NCBI GenBank assembly: GCA_903907305.1
Contig: CAIVNT010000561.1
Coordinates: 1-6,963 of the forward strand
Length of the DNA stretch: 6,963 nucleotides
Direction of reading: 5' to 3'
Origin: an uncultured Ignavibacteriota bacterium
GTDB taxonomy: Bacteria > Bacteroidota > Ignavibacteria > UBA10030 > UBA8401
The notes under the pieces are model-generated. The model did not search any database. It saw only the letters and a program-made list of their open reading frames with translations, and was not told where the DNA came from. Below are positions 5,724 to 6,963 of the stretch, piece after piece; the stretch's first letter is position 1, and every line of letters starts with the position of its first letter. The position numbers and the translations under genes are program-made.

Positions 5724-5843
5724 CACCCCCAAATAAATTTTTTTGATATATAATTGTCGTTCCCGTCCCTAAGGAATCCCTTTGGGACATGCTTTTGGCG
5801 GGAATCCATTCTGCTGGACCTCCGACAGAAGCATTCGGGGGTG
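5724..5843. repeat. Nested palindromic element in the envC-moxR spacer
   Basis: CACCCCC (5724-5730) pairs with GGGGGTG (5837-5843). Inside, TTCCCG (5760-5765) pairs with CGGGAA (5799-5804), and inside that GTCCCTAAGG (5765-5774) pairs with CCTTTGGGAC (5779-5788) at 9 of 10 positions around an AATC loop (base 5765 can serve only one of the two stems). A separate TTCTG/CAGAA (5809-5813/5826-5830) forms a side hairpin. Layering and size resemble the element at 1068-1197, though the sequence differs. It may end envC transcription. The rest of the 279-base spacer (5844-5900) shows only AT-rich sequence, and no convincing promoter for moxR was found. Confidence 0.7.
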
Positions 5844-5900
5844 ACAGCGGTGTTTTTTAAATATTTATTTAAGATAGCAATAATCGCCTAAAAAACGACG

Positions 5901-6963
5901 TCATCTTCGCGCAAGCCACTCGCGGGGATTCTGCTTGTCCTTCTCTTTCCACACTTCAAAGTGGAGCATATTTCCCGACACCGTTTCACCGCTCTGAGCG
6001 ATGACGGCTCCTTCTTTCAGTTGCTGGCCAGTGATGACGTTGATCTCCGAAAGATGTGCGTAGACAGTCCGGTAGCCGTGACCGTGATTGATAATGATCA
6101 GATTTCCGTATGACGGCAGCCAGTGAATGAGTGCGACCTCGCCGTCTGCTACCGTGCGGACAGGAGCATTTTCCTTTGTTGAAATGTCGATACCGGTATT
6201 GGTGGTGATGGTCTTCATTACCGGGTGCACCTGGTTGCCGAACTCTGCTACGACCCTTCCACCGGTGACGGGCCAGATCAGTTTTCCTTTCCGTTCATCC
6301 AAAGGACGAAGGACCAATTCTACTTTTGCTGTTTCAATCTCATACTCTTTATCCTTTTCTTCCGCACGCCGGTTCGCCTCGGCGATCTCGCGTTCCTTCT
6401 CCTTTGCTTTTGCCAGATCATTTTTCTTTTTCAGATCGGCAAGTTCGTTTTCCCGCTCGATCTTTGCAAGACGCTCGCGTTCTTTGCGTGCAGCGCGTTC
6501 TTTTGCGATCCGCTCCTTCCGTTCCTTCTCCTCGCGCTCCACGCGTTCTTTTCGGACGCGTTCCTGTTCGATCAAATTGGCAACGAGATTCTCCAGTTCT
6601 TTTGCGGCGGAGATCTTGCGCGTCAGTTCCGCTTTCAGTTGCTGTTTGTCCTCACGGATGTCTTTCAGCACATTGCTGCGGCGTTCTTTCGTCTTGTTGA
6701 GCGTGTTCTCTTCCTTGAGTTTCTCAGAAATGAGCTGCTGTTCGGTGGAAAGTTTTTCCTGCAGCGTGCTGTGTTCGATCTCGATCTGTCCTTTTTTCGA
6801 AACGATCTTTTCCAGATCCTTCTTCCGCTGATCGGAGAATCGTTTCATGTACTCAATGCGGATGTAGAGCTGGTTAATGGAGTTGGAGGAGAGGATGGTT
6901 TCCAGATCATACACTTTTCCGTACTTGTAAACAGAAGAAACGTAGTGCGCGTAATGATTCTTC
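5901..6963 (-). CDS. EnvC-like murein hydrolase activator, M23/LytM domain (5' end outside window)
   Basis: Probably a periplasmic protein that activates cell-wall amidases during division. The frame is open to the window edge: 16 residues precede the internal GTG at 6914, so the N-terminus, including any signal peptide, is cut off. A long coiled coil runs from the edge to about 6330, and its second half (about 6345-6590) is almost entirely Lys, Arg, Glu and Ala. The C-terminal LytM (peptidase M23) domain spans about 5905-6290: IWPVTGGRVVAEFG, then TNTGID (6186-6203), VYAHLS, and GNMLHFEVW. In active M23 enzymes the HxGxD and HxH motifs supply zinc and catalytic histidines; here the first His is Asn (6198-6200) and the first His of HxH is Met (5967-5969), while the Asp, the YAH His and the last His remain. 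That fits a non-catalytic EnvC-type regulator. It may be co-directional with moxR, 279 bases apart, but the two are probably separate units. Confidence 0.88.
   Translation of the reverse strand, partial: KNHYAHYVSSVYKYGKVYDLETILSSNSINQLYIRIEYMKRFSDQRKKDLEKIVSKKGQIEIEHSTLQEKLSTEQQLISEKLKEENTLNKTKERRSNVLKDIREDKQQLKAELTRKISAAKELENLVANLIEQERVRKERVEREEKERKERIAKERAARKERERLAKIERENELADLKKKNDLAKAKEKEREIAEANRRAEEKDKEYEIETAKVELVLRPLDERKGKLIWPVTGGRVVAEFGNQVHPVMKTITTNTGIDISTKENAPVRTVADGEVALIHWLPSYGNLIIINHGHGYRTVYAHLSEINVITGQQLKEGAVIAQSGETVSGNMLHFEVWKEKDKQNPREWLARR

Noticed and set aside
6127..6831. + strand open frame of 234 codons, Ser/Arg/Phe-rich
   Set aside because: It mirrors the Lys/Glu-rich coiled coil of the envC-like gene on the other strand; low complexity explains the lack of stops.

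Overview
The window carries most of a threonine-biosynthesis operon on the + strand, a + strand flavin-binding oxidoreductase-like gene, and two cell-envelope/chaperone-type genes on the - strand that converge on it. Base composition is moderate (roughly half G+C by eye). Shine-Dalgarno sites are weak or absent before several genes, and intergenic spaces are packed with palindromic and short-period repeats. Together with the C-terminal sequence styles (plant-like threonine synthase, EnvC-type M23 protein, stand-alone MoxR), this suggests an environmental bacterium near Bacteroidota/Chlorobiota/Ignavibacteriota. That placement is an inference at low confidence.

Left half (1-3809, + strand): the 3' part of an aspartate kinase with two ACT domains and no homoserine dehydrogenase domain; a 245-base spacer holding a nested palindrome and a tandem-octamer repeat; a 78-residue protein that looks like the Rho-binding antiterminator Rof (YaeO); threonine synthase (thrC) starting one base after that stop codon; a 74-base spacer with a long hairpin; homoserine kinase (thrB); then a hairpin plus T-run that probably ends the operon. 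The order is aspartate kinase - rof-like - thrC - thrB. Homoserine dehydrogenase and aspartate-semialdehyde dehydrogenase are not in the window and must be encoded elsewhere or upstream.

Middle (3810-4580): a repeat-derived leader, a pyridoxamine-phosphate-oxidase-like FMN-binding split-barrel protein, and a perfect 13-bp palindrome that includes that gene's last codons and lies between the two convergent genes.

Right half (4590-6963, - strand): an envC-like gene (coiled coil plus degenerate LytM domain, 5' end cut by the window edge), a 279-base spacer with two repeat elements, and a moxR-type AAA+ ATPase without the usual DUF58/vWA partners downstream.

The most notable point is the Rof-like protein placed inside the threonine operon and apparently translationally coupled to thrC. 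Second is the density of intergenic repeats: a 28-base tandem-octamer element occurs twice (25/28 identical), each time upstream of a gene and in the same orientation as it, and two larger nested palindromes of about 120-130 bases share a similar architecture.
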